DNA of 64,000 bases from Edaphobacter paludis (lineage in GTDB: Bacteria > Acidobacteriota > Terriglobia > Terriglobales > Acidobacteriaceae), in NCBI RefSeq assembly GCF_039993895.1, contig NZ_CP121194.1:372001-436000 (forward strand), given 5' to 3'. This document shows, piece by piece, positions 50,664 through 59,813 of this stretch. Position numbers and translations under genes: made by a program. The notes beneath the pieces were generated by a model that was given only the letters and a program-made list of their open reading frames with translations, did not search any database and was not told the origin of the DNA. Within the stretch, counting starts at the first letter, position 1, and every line of letters starts with the position of its first letter.

Positions 50664-51851
50664 ATGACGCTCTCTAGAACACGTCTTACATGCATTGTTC
50701 TGGCATCGCTCTTGTTCTTTATCCCAGGGTTTGCTCCTGCACAGCAAGACGGCCTCGCCGCGCGGCCCCCGATGGGGTGGAACAGTTGGAACCATTTTCA
50801 CCGCAACGTGGATGACGCGACGATCCGCGCTCAGGCAGAGGCGATGGTCTCAACCGGTATGCGGGATGCCGGTTACATCTACATCAACATCGACGATACC
50901 TGGCAAGGAACGCGCGACGCGAAGGGCAATATTCAGCCCAACAGCAAGTTCCCCGATATGAAGGCGCTCGCTGACTTCGTTCATAGTAAAGGTTTGAAGC
51001 TCGGCATTTACTCTTCGCCCGGGACAACGACCTGCGCTAAGTTCGAGGGCAGCTATGGCCACGAACTGCAGGATGCCCGGACCTACGCCGCGTGGGGGAT
51101 CGATTATTTGAAATACGATCTGTGCGGGCTGCGCGACCAGATGAAAGCTGCACCGACACCCGAGACCGCCAACAAAATCATGGTGGACTCTTATATCAAA
51201 ATGCGTGACGCGCTGCGCAGTACCGGGCGACCCATCGTGTACAGCCTTTGCCAATATGGCAACGATGCCGTCTGGCGATGGGGTACGACCGTCGGTGGCA
51301 ATCTCTGGCGCACCACCGGCGACATCAACGACCACTACGCCCGCATGGCGGAGATTGGTTTCGGCCAAGCTGGACTGTCACGCTTTGCCGGTCCTGGCCA
51401 TTGGAACGACCCTGACATGCTGGAGGTTGGAAACGGAGGCATGACGGCGGAGGAGTATCGACAGCACATGGCACTCTGGGCGATTCTTGCCGCGCCGCTA
51501 CTGGCGGGTAATGACCTGACAACGATGACTCCAGAGACCATTGCGATTCTGACCAATCGCGATGTCATTGCTGTCGATCAGGATGCAGCCGGAAAGCAGG
51601 GCGACCGCGTAAGTGCCGAAGGCCCCATCGAAATCTGGACGAAGCCTTTGGCTGACGGCTCGAAGGCAGTTGGCGTCTTTAACCGGCATCCTTCTGCAAT
51701 GACGACGCAAGTTGACTTCGCCAGGCTTGGATTTAGCGGACCAGTCAAGGCCAAAGATCTTTGGCTCTCCAAGGATCTTGGCACCATCAGCGCGCCTTAC
51801 GCGGTTACAGTGCCCGGGCATGGCGTTCTTTTTCTCCGCGTCTCTCAGTAG
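50664..51851 (+). CDS. Exported GH27 alpha-galactosidase
   Basis: A 395-residue enzyme with a signal peptide (1-27). The GH27 start PPMGWNSWNHF (~35-45) is intact; nucleophile Asp152 lies in YLKYDLCGL and the acid/base Asp220 in WRTTGDI. The C-terminal ~80 residues form the usual beta domain (IWTKPLADGSKAVGVFNR). It removes alpha-galactosyl groups from galactomannans or oligosaccharides in the periplasm or outside. CAGGAG precedes the ATG. It begins the carbohydrate region right of the element. Confidence 0.92.
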   Translation: MTLSRTRLTCIVLASLLFFIPGFAPAQQDGLAARPPMGWNSWNHFHRNVDDATIRAQAEAMVSTGMRDAGYIYINIDDTWQGTRDAKGNIQPNSKFPDMKALADFVHSKGLKLGIYSSPGTTTCAKFEGSYGHELQDARTYAAWGIDYLKYDLCGLRDQMKAAPTPETANKIMVDSYIKMRDALRSTGRPIVYSLCQYGNDAVWRWGTTVGGNLWRTTGDINDHYARMAEIGFGQAGLSRFAGPGHWNDPDMLEVGNGGMTAEEYRQHMALWAILAAPLLAGNDLTTMTPETIAILTNRDVIAVDQDAAGKQGDRVSAEGPIEIWTKPLADGSKAVGVFNRHPSAMTTQVDFARLGFSGPVKAKDLWLSKDLGTISAPYAVTVPGHGVLFLRVSQ

Positions 51852-51864
51852 AAGAGAAAGCGTG

Positions 51865-51901
51865 TGCGGTCGGAAGGTCTCAACCCAAGGCTCCGACCGC
51901 A
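51865..51901 (+). terminator. Stem-loop after the GH27 gene
   Basis: TGCGGTCGGA (51865-51874) and TCCGACCGCA (51892-51901) form a perfect 10-bp stem 14 bases after the stop. There is no U tract. Confidence 0.55.
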
Positions 51902-52010
51902 TACGGCACAAAGTAGCAAGCACGCACTATTGTGTGTCTATATCGATTTAGCTGCTCTGATGCGCCACAATGCTTTAAGAATCGCCGACGTTTAGTGGCT
52001 GCAGGGCAAC

Positions 52011-52880
52011 CTAGCCCTTATAACCCATACCCGCAAGCACTCCGCGCATATAAGCGAAGCTTTTGATGACTCCCGGCATTGGATCGTCCCCGTTGATCTC
52101 ATACTCCAGATCGACGTCCCCTGGATAATGCATATCAATCAGGGCTTGGAATATCTGACGTATGGGCATCAATCCATCGCCCACCGCAACCTGGCTTTCC
52201 TTTTCGGTGCTGTTGGCGAGGTCTTTCATGTGGATGTCGAACAGTCGCGGCCCAACTTTACGAATCGCCGAAACTACGTCTGTTCCTGTCCGCATGGTGT
52301 GGCCCACGTCAATACAGCAGCCTATGCGATGGTCCATATTCTTCACCGCGTCCAGCACGGTCAGCGGCGATGGCCATTCTTTATCTTCGGGGCCATGGTT
52401 ATGGATGCCGACCCGGATGTTGTATTCCTTCACAAATTTTTCCATCCTTGGTAGCACCTGGTGCGTCGGCGCGCCAACGATTAGAGACACGCCCGCAGCC
52501 TTCGCATACTCAAACTTCGCGCGGACATCATCGTCAGTGTCTTCCTTGAAGTAGACCGTGCCAACTGCTGTGAGAGTCATTCCCGCGGCCCTGTACTCTG
52601 CTGCCCTCGTGGCCACCTGGTCAGCCGGAGTCATGGGAAGATGAGTGTCTTTCAAATTCAAATAAGGAGTTTTGAGTTGCTTCATGAAGTCGATCAGGTG
52701 CGCCTGGTCGAATTTTCTGAAGGTGTAGCTGGCAATTCCCAACCGTATCGGCAGGGAAGACGCTGGCTTAGTCTCGCCCGCGAAGGCGAATGCAGAGTTG
52801 GAAAGAAGGGCTGAGGCGCTTAGCGCCGCGCCTCCACGAAACAGGTTGCGACGGGTCATGGAAAGGCTCATGTTGGGCAT
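52011..52880 (-). CDS. Exported sugar phosphate isomerase/epimerase-like TIM barrel
   Basis: A 289-residue protein with a Tat signal (TRRNLFRGGAAL). The AP-endonuclease-2/xylose-isomerase-like barrel shows LGIASYTFRKF, VRVGIHNHGPE, GCCIDVGHTMRTGTD, FDIHMKDLA and LEYEINGDD, with His/Asp/Glu metal ligands. Exported members act on free sugars, not phosphates, in unknown reactions. GGAGG precedes the ATG at 52880. It is divergent from a TonB receptor gene. Confidence 0.8.
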   Translation of the reverse strand: MPNMSLSMTRRNLFRGGAALSASALLSNSAFAFAGETKPASSLPIRLGIASYTFRKFDQAHLIDFMKQLKTPYLNLKDTHLPMTPADQVATRAAEYRAAGMTLTAVGTVYFKEDTDDDVRAKFEYAKAAGVSLIVGAPTHQVLPRMEKFVKEYNIRVGIHNHGPEDKEWPSPLTVLDAVKNMDHRIGCCIDVGHTMRTGTDVVSAIRKVGPRLFDIHMKDLANSTEKESQVAVGDGLMPIRQIFQALIDMHYPGDVDLEYEINGDDPMPGVIKSFAYMRGVLAGMGYKG

Positions 52881-53056
52881 CCTACCTCCGCATATGCAAG
52901 CTAGTCCAGCATCATCTCGAGCAGAATCAGGCGGATGGTTAGGCCCAGATTATTTCTGTTGCTATTGGTGGGTCCTACCTGATAGTGTTTCGTTCGTTCT
53001 TCAAACAATAATTTTTTACCGGCGCGTACATCGCCCGGTCATTTGCCGGAGGCTTC

Positions 53057-56000
53057 GTGAATCGCAATAAAATTCTCAACTGTATCGCCATTCTTCTATT
53101 CTTGAGTTCCTCAATTTTCGTTTTCGGTCAGGCCGTGAATGCAAATTTGCTGGGAACGGTCACGGACCAGACCAAAGCTTCGGTTCCCGGCGCAACGGTG
53201 ACAATAACCGAGGTCAAGAGCGGCGCCAGCAAAACGACGCAGACCAATGCCAGTGGTAATTATGACTTCGAGGCCATTCAGCCTGGGACTTATGAGGTTA
53301 CCGCAGCAGAGCAGGGTTTCAAGCAAGCTAAGACCGAGAATGTCTCTGTCGTGGTAAACACCAGCGTCCGTGTTGACCTGACACTTGCTCTCGGCTCCGC
53401 GACAGAGAGTGTGACTGTCAGCGCAGCGCCTGATGTCTTGAAGACCGATCGCGCAGACGTTGGGATCGATATTTCCTCAAAGCAGGCAGAAGACCTTCCC
53501 CTCGGGACGAATCGCAACTTTCAGGGATTGCTTGCTCTGGTTCCGGGAGCCACGAAGCCCCACTTTCAGCATTCGACCTTCTTCAATGCTGCTGCCTCAC
53601 TTTCGACCGAGGTCAATGGCCAGTCGCGCCTTGCCAACAACACCGAAATCGAAGGCGTGGATGACAATGAGCGCTCGGGTCTTCTTCAGGTGCTTATCCC
53701 GCCCAGCGAAGCGATCCAAAGCGTAAGCGTATCGACCGCGAACTATCAGGCGGAATTTGGACGCGTCGGTGGAGCGGTGACGGATGTCATCCTGAAGTCC
53801 GGCACGAACGACTTTCATGGCGCGGCCTATGAGTTCAATCGCGTCAGCGCTTTGGCTGCCGAAAACTACTTTCAGAGCGGTCCGAATCCGGTAAGCACAT
53901 ATAACTACTATGGCGGGAATGTTGGCGGTCCGATCATCCACGATAAGTTATTTATCTTCGGGGATTTTTTGCATGTCAGCGATCACCAGGGGCAGTTCAA
54001 CACGCTGACCGTACCCACTGCAGCTAATCGTGCCGGTGATTTCAGTGCTTCACCGAATAAAATCTACGATCCAATGACAGGAAATGCGGACGGAACAAAC
54101 CGCAGCCAATTTAGCTATCAGGGCCGGGCGAACGTTATCGATCCTGCAAGAATCAGTCCTATCGCAAACAAGATTCTGGCGCTCGTTCCGCTCCCGAATG
54201 TGCCTGGAGCCGGAACCACAAATAACTATACTGGCGTGACTCACTACACTCGAGATACAAACTCCTTTGACGTCAAGGGCGACGAGAATCTTCGCGGCGA
54301 AGATCACTTGTCGATCCGATATAGCTATCAAAAGGTGAACCAGGTCCAGTCAGCTCTATTTGGTATGGCAGGCGGGCCCGCCCAGGGAGCCACCAACGCA
54401 CGTGGCACTCAGGCCGCATACAACACGGCTGCCAACTATACCCATGTTTTTTCGCCCGCATTGCTGGCAGAGCTCAGACTGGGGTTGAATCATTACAGGA
54501 ACACCGCCAGGAATCTTGATTATGGAACCAGTGCCTCAGCTGCCGTCGGCATTCCGGGAGTAAACGTTGATGCTGCTACGAGCGGTCTCGCCAGTATCGA
54601 TATCGGGGGATACTCCAGCCCTATCGTTGGCACCAGCGCTTCGTATCCCTGGGATCGGGGAGAAACAAACATCGACGTCGTAAACAATTGGACTAAAGTC
54701 CAGGGAAACCATGGACTCAAGTTTGGAGCGGAGGTACGCCGGGTTCGTGACGACTTGATTCAGGGACAGGTCTTCGGTCAAAGAGGCAACTTCCAATATC
54801 GTGATGGCCAGACGGCGTTGAAGAATGGTCCCAAAACCGGTCAGGCAAATGATCTCGCCAGCTTCTTGATAGATGATCCCAATCAGGTGGGCAGAGATGT
54901 AGGTGTTAAGGATGCGTCCTGGAGAGAGACACAGGTCTTCGCTTACGCACAAGACACATGGCAGGCCAGCTCCAAACTCACTTTGAACTATGGACTTCGT
55001 TGGGAGCTGTATGTTCCCCCTACGCCGCGCCAAGCCGGAGATTATTCGAACTACGATCCTTCGACGAACTCGCTCATCATCGCGGGTATCGGGAAGAATC
55101 CGATGAACCTGGGCATGAAGACTCGGTATACGTACTTTGCTCCTCGCCTTGGCTTTGCCTATCGGATGAATGACAAAACCGTAGTCCGGGGCGGATATGG
55201 AATGAGTTATGAGTCCTATCCGGACAATCTCAATACCTATGCCACAAACTATCCACTCAAGCAGAACAACGCGTTTCAGTCTTTGAGCAGTTACACGCAG
55301 GCAGTGGAACCAAACGGCACTCCTGCCTCCATGGCCGCAGGTTTTCCTGCTCCCCTGCTTGCCGCCATACCTGCAAATGGCATCATCACCAACGCGCCTC
55401 AGCAGGCATACAACGTTATTAATTTGAACTGGAAGGCGCCATATGTCGAATCCTGGAACGCCGCAGTACAGCGTGCGCTGCCATCGGGATTCGTATTGGA
55501 TGTCGCGTATGTCGGCAACGTAGGTGTGGGCCAGGCGCAAAACTACAACCTTAACGCAGGTCTCGTTGCCGGTGCCGGTGCTAAGGGACAGCCAGAGTAT
55601 GCTCCGTTTGGCAGAACCGCATCAAGCACCGTCTTTAAGCAAACAGGCTCGAACTACAACTCCCTTCAGGTAAAGCTGGAGCATCGCTACACCAACGGCC
55701 TCTCTGCTACCAGTGCTTACACCTACCAGAAGGGGCTTGGTTTTGTAAGTTCTAATGGATCGGGAGTGGGTGGCACCAACTTCTACATAGACTTCTCCCG
55801 TAACTATTCGAGACTGGCGAATGACCGAACACATACCTTCGTGCAAAGTGCCATCTATGAATTTCCCTTCGGAAGAGGAAAGAAATGGCTGAATAGCGGG
55901 GTTGCAAGCTGGATCGCAGGAGGATGGCAAGTGAGCGGTGTCCTGTCGCTCGAAACGGGAACACCTTTCACGGTCACCGCCAGCAGTGCCAGCTTGAATG

Positions 56001-56371
56001 CTCCGAGCAACACTCAGGTAGCAAATATCAATGGTTCTTTCCACAAGCTCAAGGGAATCGGTACCAGCAATGCATGGTTTGATACCTCGGTATTCAGTCA
56101 GCCGACTACTGCGGCATACGGAGACACGGGGCAGAATGCCTATGTTGGACCAGGGTTCTTCAATCTCGATGCGTCTGCCTTCCGTAAATTCCCCATTACG
56201 GAGCGAGTGAATCTGGAACTTCGTGGAGAAGCCTTCAGCATTACCAACACACCGCAGTTTGGCAATCCGAGCAACAGCATTACAAACGCCGACTTCGGTC
56301 ATATCGATGGCTCCAATGGCGGAGCCACCGGTAATCGTGTAATCGAGTTGGCTGGCAAGGTAACGTTTTAG
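53057..56371 (+). CDS. TonB-dependent receptor, Oar-like
   Basis: An 1104-residue outer-membrane receptor with a signal peptide (1-25). The carboxypeptidase-regulatory domain (LGTVTDQTKASVPGATVTI, GTYEVTAAEQGFKQ; ~30-115), plug (DLPLGTNRNFQGLLALVPG; EVNGQSRLANNTEIEGVDDN) and a long barrel ending VIELAGKVTF are present. It starts with GTG after GGAGG. It is probably the uptake receptor for the sugars handled by the neighbouring isomerases and galactosidase. There is no SusD partner. Confidence 0.88.
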   Translation: MNRNKILNCIAILLFLSSSIFVFGQAVNANLLGTVTDQTKASVPGATVTITEVKSGASKTTQTNASGNYDFEAIQPGTYEVTAAEQGFKQAKTENVSVVVNTSVRVDLTLALGSATESVTVSAAPDVLKTDRADVGIDISSKQAEDLPLGTNRNFQGLLALVPGATKPHFQHSTFFNAAASLSTEVNGQSRLANNTEIEGVDDNERSGLLQVLIPPSEAIQSVSVSTANYQAEFGRVGGAVTDVILKSGTNDFHGAAYEFNRVSALAAENYFQSGPNPVSTYNYYGGNVGGPIIHDKLFIFGDFLHVSDHQGQFNTLTVPTAANRAGDFSASPNKIYDPMTGNADGTNRSQFSYQGRANVIDPARISPIANKILALVPLPNVPGAGTTNNYTGVTHYTRDTNSFDVKGDENLRGEDHLSIRYSYQKVNQVQSALFGMAGGPAQGATNARGTQAAYNTAANYTHVFSPALLAELRLGLNHYRNTARNLDYGTSASAAVGIPGVNVDAATSGLASIDIGGYSSPIVGTSASYPWDRGETNIDVVNNWTKVQGNHGLKFGAEVRRVRDDLIQGQVFGQRGNFQYRDGQTALKNGPKTGQANDLASFLIDDPNQVGRDVGVKDASWRETQVFAYAQDTWQASSKLTLNYGLRWELYVPPTPRQAGDYSNYDPSTNSLIIAGIGKNPMNLGMKTRYTYFAPRLGFAYRMNDKTVVRGGYGMSYESYPDNLNTYATNYPLKQNNAFQSLSSYTQAVEPNGTPASMAAGFPAPLLAAIPANGIITNAPQQAYNVINLNWKAPYVESWNAAVQRALPSGFVLDVAYVGNVGVGQAQNYNLNAGLVAGAGAKGQPEYAPFGRTASSTVFKQTGSNYNSLQVKLEHRYTNGLSATSAYTYQKGLGFVSSNGSGVGGTNFYIDFSRNYSRLANDRTHTFVQSAIYEFPFGRGKKWLNSGVASWIAGGWQVSGVLSLETGTPFTVTASSASLNAPSNTQVANINGSFHKLKGIGTSNAWFDTSVFSQPTTAAYGDTGQNAYVGPGFFNLDASAFRKFPITERVNLELRGEAFSITNTPQFGNPSNSITNADFGHIDGSNGGATGNRVIELAGKVTF

Positions 56372-56427
56372 CAATTGTTTCGAGTGCAGCGTCCTTGCCG
56401 CATCGGCGCTTGGTAGTTGAGGACAAC

Positions 56428-56452
56428 GGGCCATCTCCGTACGAGATGGCCC
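56428..56452 (+). terminator. Stem-loop after the second TonB receptor
   Basis: GGGCCATCTC (56428-56437) pairs with GAGATGGCCC (56443-56452) over CGTAC, 57 bases after the stop. There is no U tract. Confidence 0.55.
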
Positions 56453-56516
56453 CACTCTCCAGCCTAAGCAAACCAATTGATTTGAACCGAGTCAGAAGAA
56501 TAGAGGGGAATTCAAC

Positions 56517-57482
56517 ATGGAAGGTTTTTCACGACGTAATTTTATCGCCGGTGCAGGAGCTGCCGCGGCTGCTGCTTGCGCTGCGAAGCCGCTCTTTGCC
56601 ATGGTGCCCAAATCGCCATTCAAAATCTCTGTTATCAGCGATGAAATATCGCCCGACTTTGACCATGCCTGTTCGGTCATCTCCAAGGATTTCGGTCTGC
56701 AGTGGGTCGAGATTCGCAGCATGTGGGGAAAGGGCCTGCACGATCTCTCCGACGATCAACTCGCTGAGGCGCAGAAGATCCTTGCGAAATACAATCTCGG
56801 CGTAACCGACATGGCCAGCCCGCTCTTCAAGGTCGGTTGGCCAGGTGCACCACAGTCTAAATTCGGCTCGAAGCATGACTTTGGTTCTAACGATAATTTT
56901 AAGCAGCAGGACGACCTGCTCACCAAATACATCGCACTTGCAAAGCGTTTTAAGACCGACAAGATCCGCTGCTTCGATTTCTGGCGTCTGGATGATGTAA
57001 AGCCTTATCGCGCCGCCATCGACAACAAGCTCCAGGAGACTGCGGAGGTCTGCGGCAAGCATGGCGTTCTCCTGGTGCTGGAAAATGAGATGGAATGCAA
57101 TACCGCAAGCGGACCCGAGGCGGCCCGCGCCCTCGCGGCTGTGCCCTCTCGCCATTTCGGTCTCAATTGGGACCCAGGCAATGCGGTGATGCTCGGCGAA
57201 CTCGATGCCTTCCCCAAGGGATGGGATCTGTTGCCGAAGCACCGGATACTTCACTGCCACGTTAAGAATGCCATCAAAGGACCCGATGGCAAGATCGTAT
57301 GGTCGCCGGTCGACAAGGGGTTCATCGATTGGGCCGCGCAATTCCGCGCACTCAAGAACAGTGGCTATCGCGGAGCTGTCAGCCTTGAAACCCATTGGCA
57401 TGGCGCTCCCACTCACGAGGAATCCACCCGCATCAGTTGGGCAGGCATGAAGAAGGAGCTCCAGGATTCAGGAACTCTGTAA
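56517..57482 (+). CDS. Exported sugar phosphate isomerase/epimerase-like protein
   Basis: A 321-residue protein with a Tat signal (SRRNFIAGAGAAAAAA). TIM-barrel landmarks: ISVISDEISPDFDHACSVI, LVLENEMECNTA, FGLNWDPGNAV, ILHCHVKNAI and AVSLETHWHG. The Glu/Asp/His ligands fit a metal-dependent isomerase or epimerase. It differs clearly from the protein at 52011. It follows the TonB receptor in the same direction. Confidence 0.8.
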   Translation: MEGFSRRNFIAGAGAAAAAACAAKPLFAMVPKSPFKISVISDEISPDFDHACSVISKDFGLQWVEIRSMWGKGLHDLSDDQLAEAQKILAKYNLGVTDMASPLFKVGWPGAPQSKFGSKHDFGSNDNFKQQDDLLTKYIALAKRFKTDKIRCFDFWRLDDVKPYRAAIDNKLQETAEVCGKHGVLLVLENEMECNTASGPEAARALAAVPSRHFGLNWDPGNAVMLGELDAFPKGWDLLPKHRILHCHVKNAIKGPDGKIVWSPVDKGFIDWAAQFRALKNSGYRGAVSLETHWHGAPTHEESTRISWAGMKKELQDSGTL

Positions 57483-57512
57483 ATGAGTCATTGATCTGTA
57501 TCAATTCTCCAC

Positions 57513-57551
57513 GCCGCAATGAACGTCTCGAATGGCGGTTCATTGCGGCGC
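57513..57551 (+). terminator. 13-bp stem-loop after the isomerase gene
   Basis: CGCCGCAATGAAC (57513-57525) and GTTCATTGCGGCG (57539-57551) form a perfect 13-bp stem with a 13-base loop, 30 bases after the stop. Confidence 0.65.
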
Positions 57552-57672
57552 ATTACTCTATATATGGCGGGACTTTGGTCTTCCCGCAAGCCTCTGAAAC
57601 GAAGCTGCATTAATTCGCCCGTCTCTCTATGTAGCAATCCCGAATTCCGATGGTATAAAGGCTACACACTAA

Positions 57673-57686
57673 ATTCGTTGACGAAT
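57673..57686. promoter_or_regulatory. Palindrome upstream of the ROK gene, candidate operator
   Basis: ATTCGT-TG-ACGAAT is a perfect 6-bp inverted repeat about 65 bases before the ROK start, suitable for autoregulation. The rest of the 267-base gap is unremarkable. Confidence 0.4.
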
Positions 57687-57749
57687 CACTGTGAATGAAC
57701 AGATCGCCGGCTGACGAGAGCGGCATATCTGGGCGGAATAAATCCAACT

Positions 57750-58904
57750 ATGCAGCACTTTATCTTTGACGGTAAACAGACCGCCTCCAATAAAACTCCC
57801 CGGCAAATCAACCGGAACCTGCTCTTTAATTTCATTCGCACGCGACCGTCGGTCTCTCGTGCTGATCTTGCCCGCCTCTCCGGCCTCCAGCGAAGCACCG
57901 TCTCTCTCATCGTCGAAGAGCTAATCACAGATCGCTGGATATTGGAGGGCGCAACAGGCCGTCTTCCCCGTGGCCGCCGTCCCACACTCATTCAGCTCAA
58001 TGATCAGCGCGCCGTCATAGCCCTCGACATTCATCCTGCCCAGACTACCGTTGCCGTCGCGGATCTTGGCGGCAGGATCATCGCTCAGAACGTCATCGTG
58101 CTTCCGGCCGATGCCGGTAGGGCCCTCTCTGCGATCGTCTCCGGCATCCGCAAGCTCATCGCCGCACACAAAGAGAAATCCTTCGACGGCATTGGTATTT
58201 GCCTGCCGGGCCGCACCGACCTCCAACTCCAAAAGCTCATCTTCGCGCCGAACCTCAACTGGCCGGTCCTTAGTATCAAATCCCGCATCCAGCGGGCCAC
58301 TAACCTCCGTGTCGAGATGGACAACGTAGCCAACGCCTGTGCCCTCTCCGAGGTTTGGTTCGGCGATAGCGACGGTCATGATCTCGTCGTCGTCAATGTC
58401 TCTGAAGGAATTGGCACCGGAATCTTCGCCAACGGCCAGCTTCTACGCGGCAACAACGGCATGGCGGGGGAGTTTGGTCACGTCCAGATTGATCCCGACG
58501 GTCCACTCTGCGCCTGCGGTAACCACGGTTGCTGGGAGACGCTCGCCTCCAACCGCGCCGCCATTCGCTACTACAACGACCTCTCCCCCTCCGCTCCCGC
58601 CACCGGCTTTGATCATGTGCTCAAACTAGCCCAGGGCGGAAATAAAAAGGCGATCAGCGCGCTTGAAAAGACCGCGGTTCAGATAGGGAGAGGGCTCCGC
58701 ATGATCGCCTCCGCGCTCGCCCCCAAGGAAATTGTTGTTGTAGGAGATATCACTGGAGTCTGGCATAGCTTCGGTCCTATCGTCGAAGCGGAGATGCGAA
58801 AGCATTCGCTCTCGAAATCCCCCATCCTTCGCCCCGCCTACGACGGTAACGCCGCTCGCCTCCGTAGCGCGGTTGCACTTGTTCTAAGCGAAGGTACGGT
58901 CTAA
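57750..58904 (+). CDS. ROK-family transcriptional regulator
   Basis: A 384-residue protein. A winged HTH (INRNLLFNFIRTRPSVSRADLARLSGLQRSTVSLIVEEL in segments; ~20-75) precedes a ROK sugar-binding/kinase-fold domain: VIALDIHPAQTTVAVADLGG, NVSEGIGTGIFANGQLLRG, GEFGHVQIDPDG and the zinc-binding CACGNHGCWE. Proteins of this type (NagC, Mlc, XylR) repress sugar genes. It is followed 57 bases later by an aquaglyceroporin gene in the same direction, a possible target. Confidence 0.88.
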   Translation: MQHFIFDGKQTASNKTPRQINRNLLFNFIRTRPSVSRADLARLSGLQRSTVSLIVEELITDRWILEGATGRLPRGRRPTLIQLNDQRAVIALDIHPAQTTVAVADLGGRIIAQNVIVLPADAGRALSAIVSGIRKLIAAHKEKSFDGIGICLPGRTDLQLQKLIFAPNLNWPVLSIKSRIQRATNLRVEMDNVANACALSEVWFGDSDGHDLVVVNVSEGIGTGIFANGQLLRGNNGMAGEFGHVQIDPDGPLCACGNHGCWETLASNRAAIRYYNDLSPSAPATGFDHVLKLAQGGNKKAISALEKTAVQIGRGLRMIASALAPKEIVVVGDITGVWHSFGPIVEAEMRKHSLSKSPILRPAYDGNAARLRSAVALVLSEGTV

Positions 58905-58961
58905 GCAATAAGTAAATAGTCGATGATTGATTGCTACGATCTTGAAGAAGAGGACCAGTAG

Positions 58962-59768
58962 ATGAAGCGACAATATGTCGGAGAACTGATTGCAGAGGCG
59001 ATAGCAGTCTTCATCATTATTGCGTTCGGCGACTCCGTTGCCGGCATGTATACCCTCTATTCCCCCAGTCCCTATCAGAATGCCTACTGGGGCGTGTGCA
59101 TTGCGTGGGGGCTGGCAGTCACCATCGCAATCTATGCGACGGGATCGGTCTCCGGCACGCACGCAAATCCGGCAGTCACACTCGCGCTGGCTCTCTACAG
59201 GAAATTCTCGTGGGCCAAGGTGATCCCCTACTGCATTGCCCAGGTGGTGGGAGGAGTGCTGGGAGCTTCCCTCGTTTATGTCCTCTATTCCCCCGTCATC
59301 GATCATTTCAACCAGATCTCGCACCTTACCCGTGCCGCTGGAGGCGCTGCCGGTGTTTTCTTCACTCATCCCGGTTTGGCGATTACACCCATGCACGCCT
59401 TCAGCGATGAGATCATCCTCACCGCATTTTTGATCTTTGGCATCTTTGCCATCACCGAAAGCTATAACGAGATGGCGCCCGGCGCGAACTCTGGCGCGCT
59501 CATCATCGGCCTGCTCGTCGCTCTGATCGGCGCATCCATGGGATATCTCGAAGCATGGGCACTCAATCCCGCGCGCGACTTTGGACCAAGGCTCTTTTGC
59601 TTCGTGACCGGCTGGGGTAGTTCTGCTTTCCCGTCACCAGAAAACTATTGGTGGGTGCCCGTTGTCGGCCCGCTTATCGGTGGCGTAGTTGGCGGCGGTG
59701 TCTATCAGTATCTGGTTCGGCCCTATCTTCCCGCCCATGTTCGCGCATTGAGCGGAGAATCAAAATAA
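58962..59768 (+). CDS. glpF: MIP-family channel, glycerol facilitator type
   Basis: A 268-residue protein with six membrane helices and two half-helix motifs, NPA at 69-71 (THANPAVT) and NPARD at 202-206. The Asp after the second NPAR is typical of aquaglyceroporins, and the length is that of GlpF. It lets glycerol or other small polyols in. It is convergent with the glycerol kinase/dehydrogenase operon, and the three together form a glycerol pathway. Confidence 0.87.
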   Translation: MKRQYVGELIAEAIAVFIIIAFGDSVAGMYTLYSPSPYQNAYWGVCIAWGLAVTIAIYATGSVSGTHANPAVTLALALYRKFSWAKVIPYCIAQVVGGVLGASLVYVLYSPVIDHFNQISHLTRAAGGAAGVFFTHPGLAITPMHAFSDEIILTAFLIFGIFAITESYNEMAPGANSGALIIGLLVALIGASMGYLEAWALNPARDFGPRLFCFVTGWGSSAFPSPENYWWVPVVGPLIGGVVGGGVYQYLVRPYLPAHVRALSGESK

Positions 59769-59813
59769 CCCAGGCATGAAATCCATCGGTAATCGACATT
59801 CCGTTATGCAGAC

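Noticed and set aside
54536-55540. 334-codon minus-strand frame inside the second TonB receptor
   Set aside because: Antisense to the receptor barrel and without protein-like features.
29552-56371. TonB receptors interpreted as SusC of SusC/SusD pairs
   Set aside because: No SusD-like lipoprotein is adjacent to either; the Oar-like domain order fits acidobacterial receptors better.
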